The notes under the pieces were generated by a model. The model searched no databases, had not been told where the DNA came from, and worked only from the letters and a program-made list of their open reading frames with translations. From JAEUSG01 sp964590225 (lineage in GTDB: Bacteria; Fibrobacterota; OXYB2-FULL-49-7; JAEUSG01): a DNA stretch of 32,949 nt. This document shows, piece after piece, positions 7,530 to 16,109 of the stretch. The stretch covers positions 1-32,949 of the forward strand of contig CAZPWS010000033.1 of NCBI GenBank assembly GCA_964590225.1, read 5' to 3'. How positions within the stretch are numbered: position 1 is the stretch's first letter; each line of letters starts with the position of its first letter. The translations under genes were made by a program, and so were the position numbers.

Positions 7530-8145
7530 TAGGAACCGCCTCCGCCTTTTCAATATTTTTTCTCTTTTCTTCTTCCAGCTTTCTATTTTCCCGTTCTCTA
7601 TCCGCCTTAATTCGCTGTAAAACAGTCTTCTTAATTGTAAATATGGAAAACATATTTCGCCCTTCCATACTCGCATTAACCTCTATATCGGCGATATCAG
7701 CCAAGTCCTGCGCCGCTTTATCAAGAAGTCTTCTGCCAAATTCAAGGTATGCCATCTCTCTGCCTTTAAAGACAATCGTAATTCTTACCCTATCGCCATC
7801 GGCAAGGAACTCCTTAGCATGCTTTATTCTGTAGTTGTAATCGTTCTGCTCAGTTTTAGGATGCATTTTTAGCTCTTTAAGATGAACTATATGCTGCTTC
7901 TTTTTTGCGTCCTTCTGCTTTTTGGTAAGTTCGTACTTATATTTACCGAAATCGCCAATTTTGCATACTGGCGGTTGGGCGGTTGGGGATATTTCTATGA
8001 GATCGAGTGCGGCCTCCTGAGCCATCACCAATGCATCTCTTGTGTTAACTATCCCTATCTGCTCACCCTCTGCTCCAATTAGACGAACGCTTGGTACGCG
8101 GATCATATTGTTGACCCTAATCCGATTGTCTGTGTTTGCGATAAT
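7516..8145 (-). CDS. infC: Translation initiation factor IF-3, apparent AUU start
   Basis: Binds the 30S subunit and checks the initiator tRNA and start codon. The body is clearly IF-3: VRLIGAEGEQIGIVNTRDAL, LIEISPTAQPPVCKIGDFGK, KELKMHPKTEQNDYNYR. The first in-frame ATG (8106) would cut the conserved N-terminus. In-frame upstream codons continue to ATT 8145 and give I-I-A-N-T-D-N-R-I-R-V-N-N before it, where NRIRVNN lines up with NRING of E. coli IF-3. GGGGG lies seven bases before ATT 8145 and an in-frame TAA lies at 8160-8158. IF-3 genes are known to use AUU or similar starts for autoregulation. The product would be 209 aa. Order thrS-infC is conventional, but glyS follows instead of rpmI-rplT. 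Confidence 0.93.
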   Translation of the reverse strand: MIANTDNRIRVNNMIRVPSVRLIGAEGEQIGIVNTRDALVMAQEAALDLIEISPTAQPPVCKIGDFGKYKYELTKKQKDAKKKQHIVHLKELKMHPKTEQNDYNYRIKHAKEFLADGDRVRITIVFKGREMAYLEFGRRLLDKAAQDLADIADIEVNASMEGRNMFSIFTIKKTVLQRIKADRERENRKLEEEKRKNIEKAEAVPNGVT

Positions 8146-8159
8146 AGCCCTACCCCCTT
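8143..8159 (-). promoter_or_regulatory. infC ribosome binding site and AUU start
   Basis: AAGGGGG (8159-8153) is followed by seven bases and then ATT (8145-8143) in frame with IF-3. An ATC directly after it is a second candidate start. The purine-rich site is strong while the start codon is weak, the arrangement known to let IF-3 repress its own translation. No ATG or GTG lies in frame between the upstream TAA and ATG 8106; an ATT at 8121 is in frame but has no suitable site. Confidence 0.7.
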
Positions 8160-8187
8160 AATTTATTTTGTTAAATATTTCGCCCGT

Positions 8188-10107
8188 TTACGGCAGAAGC
8201 CGCGACGAGACCTCCTGTATAAGCATATTTATAAGTTCAGCAAGGGGATAAGTTCCAATATCACCCTTTTTCCGTCTCCTCAAAGAAACCGTCCCGTCGC
8301 CCTCCTCCCGTTCGCCTACAACAAGCATAACAGGAATTCTGCCAGACTCGGAGTCGCGAATCTTTTTTCCAATTTTTTCATCACGGGCATCGATCTCCGC
8401 CCGAATTCCTCGTTCCTTAAGCGCAGATAGAATCTTTTCGGCATAAACAGTAAATTTCTGAGAAACCGGCAACACGACTACTTGCTGTGGGGCAAGCCAC
8501 AGTGGAAAGTCGCCAGAAAAATTTTCTATAAGAACTCCCATAAACCGTTCTATCGAGCCAAGAAGCGCCCTGTGAATCATGTATGGCCGCTTTTCGGAGC
8601 CCGAAGAGTCGGTATATGTCAAATCGAATCGTTCCGGCTCGTTAAAGTCGAATTGGATAGTCGAACATTGCCACTCACGCCCAATAGCGTCCTTGATTTT
8701 AATATCAATTTTAGGACCATAAAAAGCGCCACCGCCGTCATCGATATCATACTGTATGCCCTCTTCCTTTACGGCCTCCATAAGCGCCTTTTCAGCCTCA
8801 ATCCACTGTTCTATGTCTCCAACTGATTTTTCCTTTGGCTTTGTTGATATATAAACCTTAAGCTCCTTAAAGCCAAAAGCGGACAGCATCCCTACGCAAA
8901 ATTTTAAAACCCTTCGAATTTCGTCCTGCATTTGACTCGGCATACAGATGATATGAGCATCATCCTGAGTAAATCCCCTCACTCTAAGTAAACCGTGAAG
9001 CACACCACTCTTTTCGTACCTATATACTGTGCCAAGTTCTGCCCAACGCAATGGGAGCTCCCTATAGCTGCGTTTCCTTGACTTATAAATATGGAGATGA
9101 AAGGGGCAGTTCATAGGTTTTACATAAAACGCTTCTTCGTCAATATTCATAGGCGAATACATGTTTTCTTTATAAAACGAGAGGTGACCGCTCGTTTCCC
9201 AAAGCTGCCCCCTCCCGATATGCGGCGTACTGACGAGATCGTATCCACCCCTTAAATGCTCTTCGCGCCAATAGGTTTCCACTATGTGCTTAACCAAAGC
9301 CCCTTTCGGATGCCACAGCACAAGCCCCTGCCCTACCTCATCTTGAATAGAGAACAAATCCATCTCAGTGCCAATCCGCCGGTGATCGCGCTTTTTAGCC
9401 TCTTCAATCAGCGCAAGGTACTGTTTTAGCTCCTTAGGATCTGGAAAAGAGATGGCGTAAAGCCTCTGAAGCATTTTGTTTTTTTCGTTACCACGCCAAT
9501 ACGCACCAGCAACGGAAAGCACTTTAAAGGCCTTAACTCTCCCCGTATCTGGCAAGTGGGGGCCGCGACATAAGTCAGTGAATGTTCCTTGCGAATAAAG
9601 AGATATTACCGCATTTTCGGGAAGATCATTTATCAACTCTACCTTGTAAGGTTCGCCTTTTTCGCTGAAAAACTTTAACGCATCCTGCCTCGAAAGTTCA
9701 CTTCTTGTAACAACAAGTTTTTTTGCAGCTATCTCCATGAATTTCTTTTCTATCTTATCGAAATCGTCCGGCGAGAATGAATGCGGGGTATCAAAATCAT
9801 AATAAAAACCCTGATCGATGGAGGGGCCTATTGCCACCTTAACGCCATCAAAGAGCTCTGTTACTGCCTGAGCCATTATATGGGCACTTGTATGCCAAAA
9901 GACGCTTTTACCTTCCTCAGAATCAAACTTTAAAAATTCAACAGAATCGCCATCTTTTAGTGTTTCCGACAGCCCCTTTACAAGTCCTCCAACCTTACAA
10001 GCAACTGAGGCAGCGGCAAGTCCCTTTGATATGGACTCGGCTATCGAAAGCGCACTTACTCCATCGCTGTATTCTCTAACTGAACCATCGGGGAAAGTGA
10101 TATTCAT
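8188..10107 (-). CDS. thrS: Threonyl-tRNA synthetase
   Basis: Class II synthetase, 639 residues, full length. Domains in order: TGS domain (about 1-60, MNITFPDGSVREYSDGVSA), the editing domain with HTSAHIMAQAV, then the catalytic core with TPHIGRGQLWETSGH, YVKPMNCPFHLHIYKS (the Cys ligand of the active-site zinc), RVRGFTQDDAHIIC and MIHRALLGSIERFMGVLIE, and a C-terminal anticodon-binding domain with VVVLPVSQKF and DARDEKIGKKIRDSE. It begins immediately after the stop of the CheY-like gene upstream (TGA then ATG with no gap). About 40 bases separate it from the infC start. Confidence 0.97.
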   Translation of the reverse strand: MNITFPDGSVREYSDGVSALSIAESISKGLAAASVACKVGGLVKGLSETLKDGDSVEFLKFDSEEGKSVFWHTSAHIMAQAVTELFDGVKVAIGPSIDQGFYYDFDTPHSFSPDDFDKIEKKFMEIAAKKLVVTRSELSRQDALKFFSEKGEPYKVELINDLPENAVISLYSQGTFTDLCRGPHLPDTGRVKAFKVLSVAGAYWRGNEKNKMLQRLYAISFPDPKELKQYLALIEEAKKRDHRRIGTEMDLFSIQDEVGQGLVLWHPKGALVKHIVETYWREEHLRGGYDLVSTPHIGRGQLWETSGHLSFYKENMYSPMNIDEEAFYVKPMNCPFHLHIYKSRKRSYRELPLRWAELGTVYRYEKSGVLHGLLRVRGFTQDDAHIICMPSQMQDEIRRVLKFCVGMLSAFGFKELKVYISTKPKEKSVGDIEQWIEAEKALMEAVKEEGIQYDIDDGGGAFYGPKIDIKIKDAIGREWQCSTIQFDFNEPERFDLTYTDSSGSEKRPYMIHRALLGSIERFMGVLIENFSGDFPLWLAPQQVVVLPVSQKFTVYAEKILSALKERGIRAEIDARDEKIGKKIRDSESGRIPVMLVVGEREEGDGTVSLRRRKKGDIGTYPLAELINMLIQEVSSRLLP

Positions 10108-10551
10108 TCAACTACCTTTCTTGTGGGCTCTTCGCACAATCACTTCCGTGATTTTTCGAAGCAGTACGGGAAACTGGATCGGTTTAACAACATAATCGTC
10201 AACACCGGCCCTTATTGCGTTCAAAATATCCATTTTTGTCGCCTTCGCAGTAACAAGTATAAAGGGCACATTAGAAATTGCTTCATCTTTACGGAGCGCT
10301 GTAAGCAACTGAAAACCATTAGTACCAGGCATGTCCCAATCACAAAGCAGGCAGTCGATATTTTCACTTTTGAGCAGGGAGAGTGCGGAAGCGCCATCTT
10401 CGGCGGTTAATATTTTACCATATCCCTGCTCCTTAAGCTTTCCCTCAACCATCATCCTGAGAGTACGGGAGTCGTCTGCCACAAGTATAGTCAAATCGCT
10501 GTTTCTTATCGAAACCGTGGGCAATACATTTTCGAGGATTTGTTCGGGCAT
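10108..10551 (-). CDS. CheY-like response regulator, receiver only, N-terminal extension
   Basis: 147 residues with a single receiver domain. Acidic pair Asp26-Asp27 (VADDS), phospho-acceptor Asp71 (LLCDWDMPG), Thr101 (LVTAK) and Lys123 (VVKPI) are all present. About 20 residues precede the domain and the C-terminus is basic (RRAHKKGS). No output domain is present, so it probably acts by protein contact, in chemotaxis or another phosphorelay. No good ribosome binding site is seen before ATG 10551. It lies 30 bases after another CheY-like gene and abuts thrS, so the two receivers and the synthetase are probably cotranscribed. Confidence 0.88.
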   Translation of the reverse strand: MPEQILENVLPTVSIRNSDLTILVADDSRTLRMMVEGKLKEQGYGKILTAEDGASALSLLKSENIDCLLCDWDMPGTNGFQLLTALRKDEAISNVPFILVTAKATKMDILNAIRAGVDDYVVKPIQFPVLLRKITEVIVRRAHKKGS

Positions 10552-10581
10552 GATTAAAAAAAGAGTGGGGAATAGTGCATT

Positions 10582-10962
10582 CTATAACGCCCCACAAATA
10601 AGACCTATCTTTTCCTTGATGGCTTCGGGTGTGAACGGTTTTACAATATAATCACGCGCTCCGCTCTTAATCGCAAGCAAAATATCTTCTTTAACATTTC
10701 GCGAAGTTACCATAACCACAGGAATATGCTTTATGGCGTCGTCAGCCTTAAGCGCCTGCAAAAAATCTATTCCGGTCATCGTTGGCATATTCCAATCCGT
10801 AAGAATTAAGTCGTAACTTTTATCCGCTGCAAGCTTTTTCAGCCCTTCTTCGCCATCAGACGCCGTATCGACAGTTTCGTAACCAGCTTTATTTAGCGTG
10901 TTAATTATAATCCGCTGCATAGTAGGCGAATCATCAAGAACAAGAATTTTTTTTGCTGCCAT
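10582..10962 (-). CDS. CheY-like response regulator
   Basis: 126 residues from ATG 10962, the size of CheY. Asp10-Asp11 (VLDDS), Asp56 (ILTDWNMP), Thr86 (VMVTS) and Lys108 (YIVKPF) make a complete receiver. The frame extends to 11004, but ATG 10962 has AGAGGGGGT just upstream and starts MAAKKILVLDDS, so the longer form is unlikely. It is the first gene of the minus-strand run and is divergent from the TIGR02147 gene, with promoters for both expected in 10963-11098. A link to flagellar motility is plausible because the genome encodes flagellins, but the sequence does not show a partner kinase. Confidence 0.9.
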   Translation of the reverse strand: MAAKKILVLDDSPTMQRIIINTLNKAGYETVDTASDGEEGLKKLAADKSYDLILTDWNMPTMTGIDFLQALKADDAIKHIPVVMVTSRNVKEDILLAIKSGARDYIVKPFTPEAIKEKIGLICGAL

Positions 10963-11098
10963 ACACCCCCTCTTGGTAGTAAAATAATATTTTGTTACAG
11001 CCATTCATCAATTCAATTTTATTCATAATTGAAAAGAGTGGCTAATAAGATGTAATTTCTTTAATATAGAAGAGTTGTTTTAAAGGGGGTACAAAAAA

Positions 11099-11926
11099 AT
11101 GCCTAATTTGTTTTCCTACACTGAATACAGATCATTCTTAAGTGACTATTACGAAGAACAAAAAAAATTTCGTAAGTTTTCTTACCAGAAATTTGCAGAC
11201 AAAGCTGGTTTTCGGACAAAAACCTTTTTATTCAAAGTGATTACTGGTGACAAAAAACTTTCCCGAAGAAGCATTCCAAAATTAACTGATGCCTTACAAC
11301 TTCAGAAACGGGAAGCCAAGTATTTTGACGCAATGGTTCGTTTTAACGACGCCAAAACACTTAAAGAACGGCAGACAAACTTCGATAAAATGCTTCGGTA
11401 TTCCAAATATCCATCTATTAGAACTGCTCGAAAAAGCCATTTCGACTATTTCTCCAAGTGGTGGCATCCAGCTGTTAGAGAAGTTATCTGTCTTAAAAAC
11501 TGGCGGGACGACTGGCTTCATTTAGGCAAACACCTAATTCCCACAATCCGCCCAAAACAGGCAAAAGATTCTGTGAAATTGTTAACCAACCTTGGTATTC
11601 TAAAAAAGGTGGGCGGTAGTTATAAAAAAACCGATGCCATAGTGACTACGGGCGACGAAGTCCGTTCGCTTGCAGTACAAAACTACCACAAGGAAATACA
11701 CAAACTTGCGTCGGATGCCATCGACCGTTTTCCGCGACATACAAGGGAGATATCTGGCGCAGTGGTTTGCGTAAGCAGGGAAACTGCCGATAAAATTAAA
11801 AAAGAAATCCAGACATTCAGAAAAAAGATTCTTGATATGGCAGCAGAGGACACTAATTGCGACAGGGTTTATATTGCGCAAACAAACTTCTTCCCGTTGT
11901 CGAAAATACCCAAAAAGGAAAGATAA
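11099..11926 (+). CDS. TIGR02147 family protein
   Basis: 275 residues. The opening MPNLFSYTEYRSFLSDYYEE, the following FSYQKFADKAGFRTKTFLFKVITGDKKLS and the LQKREAKYFDAMVRFN segment match the TIGR02147 family, whose N-terminal part resembles a helix-turn-helix and which is expanded in Fibrobacter. The C-terminal part contains a conserved-looking stretch about exchange or sorting of strands (REISGAVVCVSRETADKIKKEI). The molecular role of the family is not established; a regulatory role is inferred. GGGGGT lies ahead of the ATG. It diverges from the CheY-like gene and converges on rnhA with a four-base gap. Confidence 0.85.
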   Translation: MPNLFSYTEYRSFLSDYYEEQKKFRKFSYQKFADKAGFRTKTFLFKVITGDKKLSRRSIPKLTDALQLQKREAKYFDAMVRFNDAKTLKERQTNFDKMLRYSKYPSIRTARKSHFDYFSKWWHPAVREVICLKNWRDDWLHLGKHLIPTIRPKQAKDSVKLLTNLGILKKVGGSYKKTDAIVTTGDEVRSLAVQNYHKEIHKLASDAIDRFPRHTREISGAVVCVSRETADKIKKEIQTFRKKILDMAAEDTNCDRVYIAQTNFFPLSKIPKKER

Positions 11927-11930
11927 GAGG

Positions 11931-12362
11931 CTACAACTCCGAAATAGCGATATTGGCAAGGCAATCACACCGTTCATTCTCACTGTGGCCGGCGTGGCCT
12001 CTGACCCATATCCACTTTATGGTATGCTTTGTTGAGAGTGCATCCAGTTTTTGCCAAAGGTCCTGATTTACAACGCTCTTTTTTGAAGAGGTTCTCCATC
12101 CGTTTCTCTTCCACCCTGCAAGCCACTCTGTAACACCCTTAGAAAGATATTGCGAATCTGAAACAAGCTCCACCTCACAAGGTTCCTTTAAAAGCGAAAG
12201 CGCTTCGATAGCGGCAATTAGCTCCATTCTATTGTTGGTTGTGCAAAGCTCTCCGCCCTTAAGCTCCTTTTCTATACCGTTACATCTAAGTATGGCACCC
12301 CAGCCACCCTTGCCAGGGTTTCCCTTGCACGCGCCATCGGTAAATACTTGAACCTTTTTCAC
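11931..12362 (-). CDS. rnhA: Ribonuclease HI
   Basis: Cleaves the RNA strand of RNA-DNA hybrids. 143 residues, close to the usual length. Catalytic residues are in place: Asp9 (FTDGACKGNPG), Glu47 (NNRMEL), Asp69 (VSDSQY) and Asp133 (NERCDCLA), with the mobile-loop His123 in RGHAGHSENE. The basic handle region GWKRNGWRTSSKK is also present. It converges with the TIGR02147 gene and diverges from the 44-aa ORF upstream of hisC, with 59 bases for both promoters. Confidence 0.96.
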   Translation of the reverse strand: MKKVQVFTDGACKGNPGKGGWGAILRCNGIEKELKGGELCTTNNRMELIAAIEALSLLKEPCEVELVSDSQYLSKGVTEWLAGWKRNGWRTSSKKSVVNQDLWQKLDALSTKHTIKWIWVRGHAGHSENERCDCLANIAISEL

Positions 12363-12421
12363 AATAAAATAGCCCCACGGATTGTTATAAGATAATCATT
12401 TTATTTAGATTAGATATCATT

Positions 12422-12556
12422 ATGCTATTCGTAACTCTAATTATCCTTTTTATCGCTGTTACGGTTCTTATGTTGGTAGCTTCACTTCAGGTTAACACAT
12501 TCACAAAAAACGCTGAAAACTTGCTTAAACAAATTGAGGATCATATTTACTTATGA
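12422..12556 (+). CDS. 44-aa single-helix membrane peptide
   Basis: A short ORF from ATG 12422 to TGA 12556 overlapping the hisC start by four bases (ATGA). The first 20 residues (MLFVTLIILFIAVTVLMLVA) form one strongly hydrophobic helix; the remaining 24 are polar (SLQVNTFTKNAENLLKQIED and four more). This is the shape of a small bitopic inner-membrane peptide. No clear ribosome binding site is seen. The coupling to hisC and the clean transmembrane pattern argue that it is translated. I do not recognise a family; a DUF948-like or FtsL-like short protein cannot be claimed. Confidence 0.65.
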   Translation: MLFVTLIILFIAVTVLMLVASLQVNTFTKNAENLLKQIEDHIYL

Positions 12557-13605
12557 TTCCAGTACGGCCAGCAGTCGCTAAAATGCGGCCATACAATCCG
12601 CCTCTTGAGGGTAGAAGAAATTTTCTTCGCCTTGATTTCAACGAGAACACTGTTGGCTGTTCTCCGCGTGTAATTGAGATGTTACAAGGCATTACAGCCT
12701 CTGAAATAGCCACATATCCTGAGTATGGCGCACTTAAAAAAAGTTTATCGGACCATTTCCGTGTACCTGAATCGCAACTTATGGCTACAAATGCCTCCGA
12801 CGAGGGTATCCTTTCTGTGTTCCAGACCTACCTAGACCATGAAAGTGAAATCGTTCTCCCCGCCCCTACTTTCACAATGTTCCGCTTTTACTCAGAACTG
12901 CTGGATTTAAAAGTCAGTGAAGTGCTTTACAATCCCGATCTAACCTTTCCAGAAGATCGCTTTTTGAATACCCTTTCGCGCAATACAAAAGCGGTCGTAT
13001 TGGTAAACCCTAACAATCCGACCGGCACCCCCATAAATAGAGATTTCATCATAAAATTATTGCGACTAATGGACAACCGGCTCGTTCTTGTTGATGAGGC
13101 GTACTTTGAATTTTTTGGCGAAACAGTTATCAATCTTATCAATGATTATAAAAATCTTGTGGTCCTCAGGACATTCTCAAAATCTTTCGGGATGGCCGGA
13201 GTCAGGCTTGGCACGGTAATTTCTCACGAGGATAACATAAAAAACATCGCAAAGGCGCATAGTCCCTACTCAATAAGTGGTATAACTGTTCAACTGGCAA
13301 TAGCTGCGCTGAGCGATAGTGAGTATGTAAAAAACTACGCAAAAGAGGTTGTCAACAACCGCGAATATCTTTTTGGCATTCTTAAAAACGCTGGTCTTGC
13401 CGTGTATCCTTCATCATGTAATTTTCTGCTGGTAAATTTTGGCAAGCGTGCCGCCTCCATCGAAAAAATGCTCAAGGAGGGTGGAATCTTGGCACGCGAC
13501 AGAAGTTCCGACCCCCTGCTTGAAGGGTGCATAAGAATTACAGTTGGAACCAAGAACCATGTTGATAAATTGTTAAACGCGCTGTCGAGCGCAGGAGTTG
13601 TATAA
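12553..13605 (+). CDS. hisC: Histidinol-phosphate aminotransferase
   Basis: PLP-dependent class I/II aminotransferase of histidine synthesis, 350 residues. Visible marks are LDFNENTVGCSP near the N-terminus, VNPNNPTGTP (about 151-160), VDEAYFEF (about 180-187) and the PLP lysine Lys210 in TFSKSFGMAGVRLG, followed by the C-terminal RITVGTKNHVDKLL. hisB follows after three bases, which supports the histidine assignment over other aminotransferases of this fold. No other his genes lie in the window. Confidence 0.94.
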   Translation: MIPVRPAVAKMRPYNPPLEGRRNFLRLDFNENTVGCSPRVIEMLQGITASEIATYPEYGALKKSLSDHFRVPESQLMATNASDEGILSVFQTYLDHESEIVLPAPTFTMFRFYSELLDLKVSEVLYNPDLTFPEDRFLNTLSRNTKAVVLVNPNNPTGTPINRDFIIKLLRLMDNRLVLVDEAYFEFFGETVINLINDYKNLVVLRTFSKSFGMAGVRLGTVISHEDNIKNIAKAHSPYSISGITVQLAIAALSDSEYVKNYAKEVVNNREYLFGILKNAGLAVYPSSCNFLLVNFGKRAASIEKMLKEGGILARDRSSDPLLEGCIRITVGTKNHVDKLLNALSSAGVV

Positions 13606-13608
13606 TCT

Positions 13609-14175
13609 ATGTCAAACCGTAATGCAACAATCAGCAGAAAAACAAAAGAGACCGACATAAATCTTGTTTTGAACTTAGACGGTTCTGGTGAACCGTCTAT
13701 CAATACAGGTATTGGCTTTATTGACCATATGCTTGAATTGTTTACCAAACACGGCAATTTCGACTTAACGCTCGTGTGTAAAGGAGATTTGCATGTTGAC
13801 GAGCACCACTCTGTGGAAGATGTTGGTATCTGTTTGGGCGAGGCAGTTGCAAAAGCCGTAGGCAATAAAGCAGGCATAAATAGGTACGGGTTCTTTATTT
13901 TGCCTATGGATGAAGCTCTTGTCCGTTGCGCACTTGATTTAAGTGGGCGCCCTTTTTTCGTTTACGAAGGAAACATGCCAAGCGAGATTGCGATTGATTT
14001 CTTTAAAGCTTTCAGCGATTCCGCAAAAATGAATCTTCACCTGAAGCTTGAATATGGCCGCAACACCCACCACTGCCTTGAGGCTCTTTTTAAGGCAACG
14101 GCGAGAGCGTTACGACATGCCGTTAAAATTGACGGAATAGATGGCACAATTCCCTCTACAAAAGGCGTTCTGTGA
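13609..14175 (+). CDS. hisB: Imidazoleglycerol-phosphate dehydratase
   Basis: 188 residues, a single-function HisB without a phosphatase domain. Metal-binding His clusters are visible in GIGFIDHMLELFTKHG and HVDEHHSVEDVGICLGEA, and again in RNTHHCLEALFKATARALR near the C-terminus, each typical of the family. It converts imidazole glycerol phosphate to imidazole acetol phosphate, the substrate of HisC. It sits three bases after hisC and is directly followed by the exported-protein gene (TGA then ATG). Confidence 0.96.
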   Translation: MSNRNATISRKTKETDINLVLNLDGSGEPSINTGIGFIDHMLELFTKHGNFDLTLVCKGDLHVDEHHSVEDVGICLGEAVAKAVGNKAGINRYGFFILPMDEALVRCALDLSGRPFFVYEGNMPSEIAIDFFKAFSDSAKMNLHLKLEYGRNTHHCLEALFKATARALRHAVKIDGIDGTIPSTKGVL

Positions 14176-15240
14176 ATGAATGTTTTCCCTTTTATCTTAT
14201 TGCAATTATGTTTGCTTTTTGCTAACGAGGAGAGTGCCGTTTCTGCCGATCCCTACTCGCTGCTCGTTGAAATCCCCGCCTTTACAGATCTCTTCACACA
14301 AAAAGGGTTGACAACCTACTCCGCTGATGTACAAATCATTGGTCCAATAAGAAAATATCTCGACGGCATGGCTTCCGAGAAAGGGCTGCGTCCGCCAGAA
14401 TTTCACGAAATGTACGACGCAAAAAGAGGTTTCGCTTTCCGAATAAAAAATGCCTCATACCCGGTAATGTTAAAAAAAATGATAGAAGAGTCGTTTGTTC
14501 CTGTGCTTGTGTTCGATAGGGTTATTTCCGTTATGGAATCAAAAAGAGAATTTTCATGGTTCCAGAGGTTTCGTAACATTACAAGGTGCGATGCCAAGTA
14601 TATTCAATACGAAGACGCTCCCCATATTCGCCTAACCTTTACTGCCATAGCCGACTCGTCAATCGAAACAAGGGTTGAGGGTGTTGGCGCAACAGAAAAA
14701 ACCATAAAAACAAAATCCATGACATTTATTCTCAACCCTAAAACTAAACTTGTCCGGCAATTGAAACTCGAACAATTGGAAAGCGGTTCAGACAAAAAAA
14801 ACATGGTTGAGAAAAAATTCCTCTTTAAATACATTAGGGTCGCTAACAGAGATTATCCTTTGGAATTGTCGATAGAAAAAGATGGGAAGGAAGAAATCAA
14901 GTTTACAGCTACTTACCAAACAATAGGTTCCTTTACTGTGTTTGCGGAAAAAAAGTTTAGTTTCGCAGGGGCCGATGGTACGCCAGAGACCATCACAATA
15001 AAGTTTGGCAAATATAGTTTTAATAAAGAAGCTGATCTCTCTTCGTGGGAGAGTGGTACAAGGGGAAAAGATGCCCTGACAAGAGAAGCAGAGGCAGAAA
15101 AGATTTACCAGAAAGCGCGAACCGCAATCATGGATGGCGATACCAATAAAGCTAAATCGCTGCTTAAAAAAATTATAAAAGAATATCCTCAAACAACCGT
15201 GGCGAGTCAGGCATCTACGCTACTTGAAGGAATACCATAG
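14176..15240 (+). CDS. Exported protein with a LolA-like body and one TPR-like repeat
   Basis: 354 residues starting immediately after the hisB stop. The N-terminus (MNVFPFILLQLCLLFANEES) is a likely signal peptide. The middle has a beta-rich pattern with lines such as MTFILNPKTKLVRQLKLEQ and FTATYQTIGSFTVFAEKKFS, which recall outer-membrane lipoprotein carrier folds, but I see no defining motif. The last 45 residues (EKIYQKARTAIMDGDTNKAK onward) look like one TPR-type helix pair. Placement ahead of a SPOR lipoprotein and Mla genes suggests an envelope role. Function unknown. Confidence 0.6.
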   Translation: MNVFPFILLQLCLLFANEESAVSADPYSLLVEIPAFTDLFTQKGLTTYSADVQIIGPIRKYLDGMASEKGLRPPEFHEMYDAKRGFAFRIKNASYPVMLKKMIEESFVPVLVFDRVISVMESKREFSWFQRFRNITRCDAKYIQYEDAPHIRLTFTAIADSSIETRVEGVGATEKTIKTKSMTFILNPKTKLVRQLKLEQLESGSDKKNMVEKKFLFKYIRVANRDYPLELSIEKDGKEEIKFTATYQTIGSFTVFAEKKFSFAGADGTPETITIKFGKYSFNKEADLSSWESGTRGKDALTREAEAEKIYQKARTAIMDGDTNKAKSLLKKIIKEYPQTTVASQASTLLEGIP

Positions 15241-15296
15241 CAGCTATCTACATCGACTATTTATTTTGAGTACATAAACTTGTAGGAGGTATAATT

Positions 15297-16109
15297 ATGG
15301 CTATGCAAAACCGTTTTCTGTCCCACTTAATGGCATTATTGTGTTTGCTTTTGTTATTTATGTCCGGCTGTAAGGGCAAAGAAGAGTCGTCAATATCTGC
15401 CGAAGATATTTTAAGAGGGGCGGATTCACTCGCGGCGGAGAGGCTAAAAGCTGCACAGAACGCAGAAACAGTGAGCCATGATCTATTAGATGAACCGGAA
15501 GAAATTTCAAAACCAAAGGCGGGTAAAACCAAGATTGAATCTTCAAAGCCTCTGCCCAAAAGGGTGGTAAATGAACCACAAGATTTTGCAACAAGTAACA
15601 AAGGCGCTGCGGGCGAAGGAATTTACGCGATTCAGGTTAATGTTTTCTCACTTAAAAGACCGGCTGAAAGACTTTCAGAAAAACTGAGTGGAATGGGCTA
15701 CCACTCATATGTAGCCGAGGTTGAATCCCCCGTACAAGGTTTGAATGGCATACAATACAGGGTTCGTGTGGGAGGTTTCCAAACAAGAAACGAAGCTAGA
15801 AAATGCGGAGAAGAATTAAACCAGAAGCTTGGACTTGATTTCTGGATCGATTACCGTAAAAACGACAATACTACAGACAATTACTCTACCTCTGCACCAT
15901 ATCAGGAAAGCTGGCAAGCCACTCCTCCGCCTTCTCAACCAGAATTTCCACAGCAACAACAAACAACCTACCCGCCTTACGAGCCGGAGCAGCCGATTGA
16001 ACCAACACAACCAGTTGAGCCGGAACAACCGGCAAGCCCAGAACCACCGGTAGTGCGCGAACCCGAAAACAGTACAACGCCTCCGTCAACTGAAAAATTT
16101 GAATTTTAA
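15297..16109 (+). CDS. SPOR-domain lipoprotein with Pro/Gln/Glu-rich tail
   Basis: 270 residues. A hydrophobic signal ends in FMSGC, giving a lipidated Cys25. A linker leads to a SPOR-like domain (about 110-185: YAIQVNVFSLKRPAERLSEK, then QYRVRVGGFQTRNEARKCGE), which in known cases binds septal peptidoglycan lacking stem peptides. The last 70 residues are low complexity, rich in Pro, Glu and Gln, an unusual place for such a tail, since Pro-rich linkers normally precede SPOR. An excellent TAGGAGGT lies six bases before ATG 15297. The stop overlaps the next start (TAATG). Confidence 0.82.
   Translation: MAMQNRFLSHLMALLCLLLLFMSGCKGKEESSISAEDILRGADSLAAERLKAAQNAETVSHDLLDEPEEISKPKAGKTKIESSKPLPKRVVNEPQDFATSNKGAAGEGIYAIQVNVFSLKRPAERLSEKLSGMGYHSYVAEVESPVQGLNGIQYRVRVGGFQTRNEARKCGEELNQKLGLDFWIDYRKNDNTTDNYSTSAPYQESWQATPPPSQPEFPQQQQTTYPPYEPEQPIEPTQPVEPEQPASPEPPVVREPENSTTPPSTEKFEF

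Noticed and set aside
7530..7676. 49-residue extension of glycyl-tRNA synthetase
   Set aside because: It overlaps infC in another frame and is Arg/Lys-rich; the ATG at 7529 has GGAGG and the family's start.
13335..13877. 180-aa minus-strand ORF over hisC and hisB
   Set aside because: Antisense shadow of two conserved enzymes; low-complexity Ser/Pro/Thr content typical of reversed frames.
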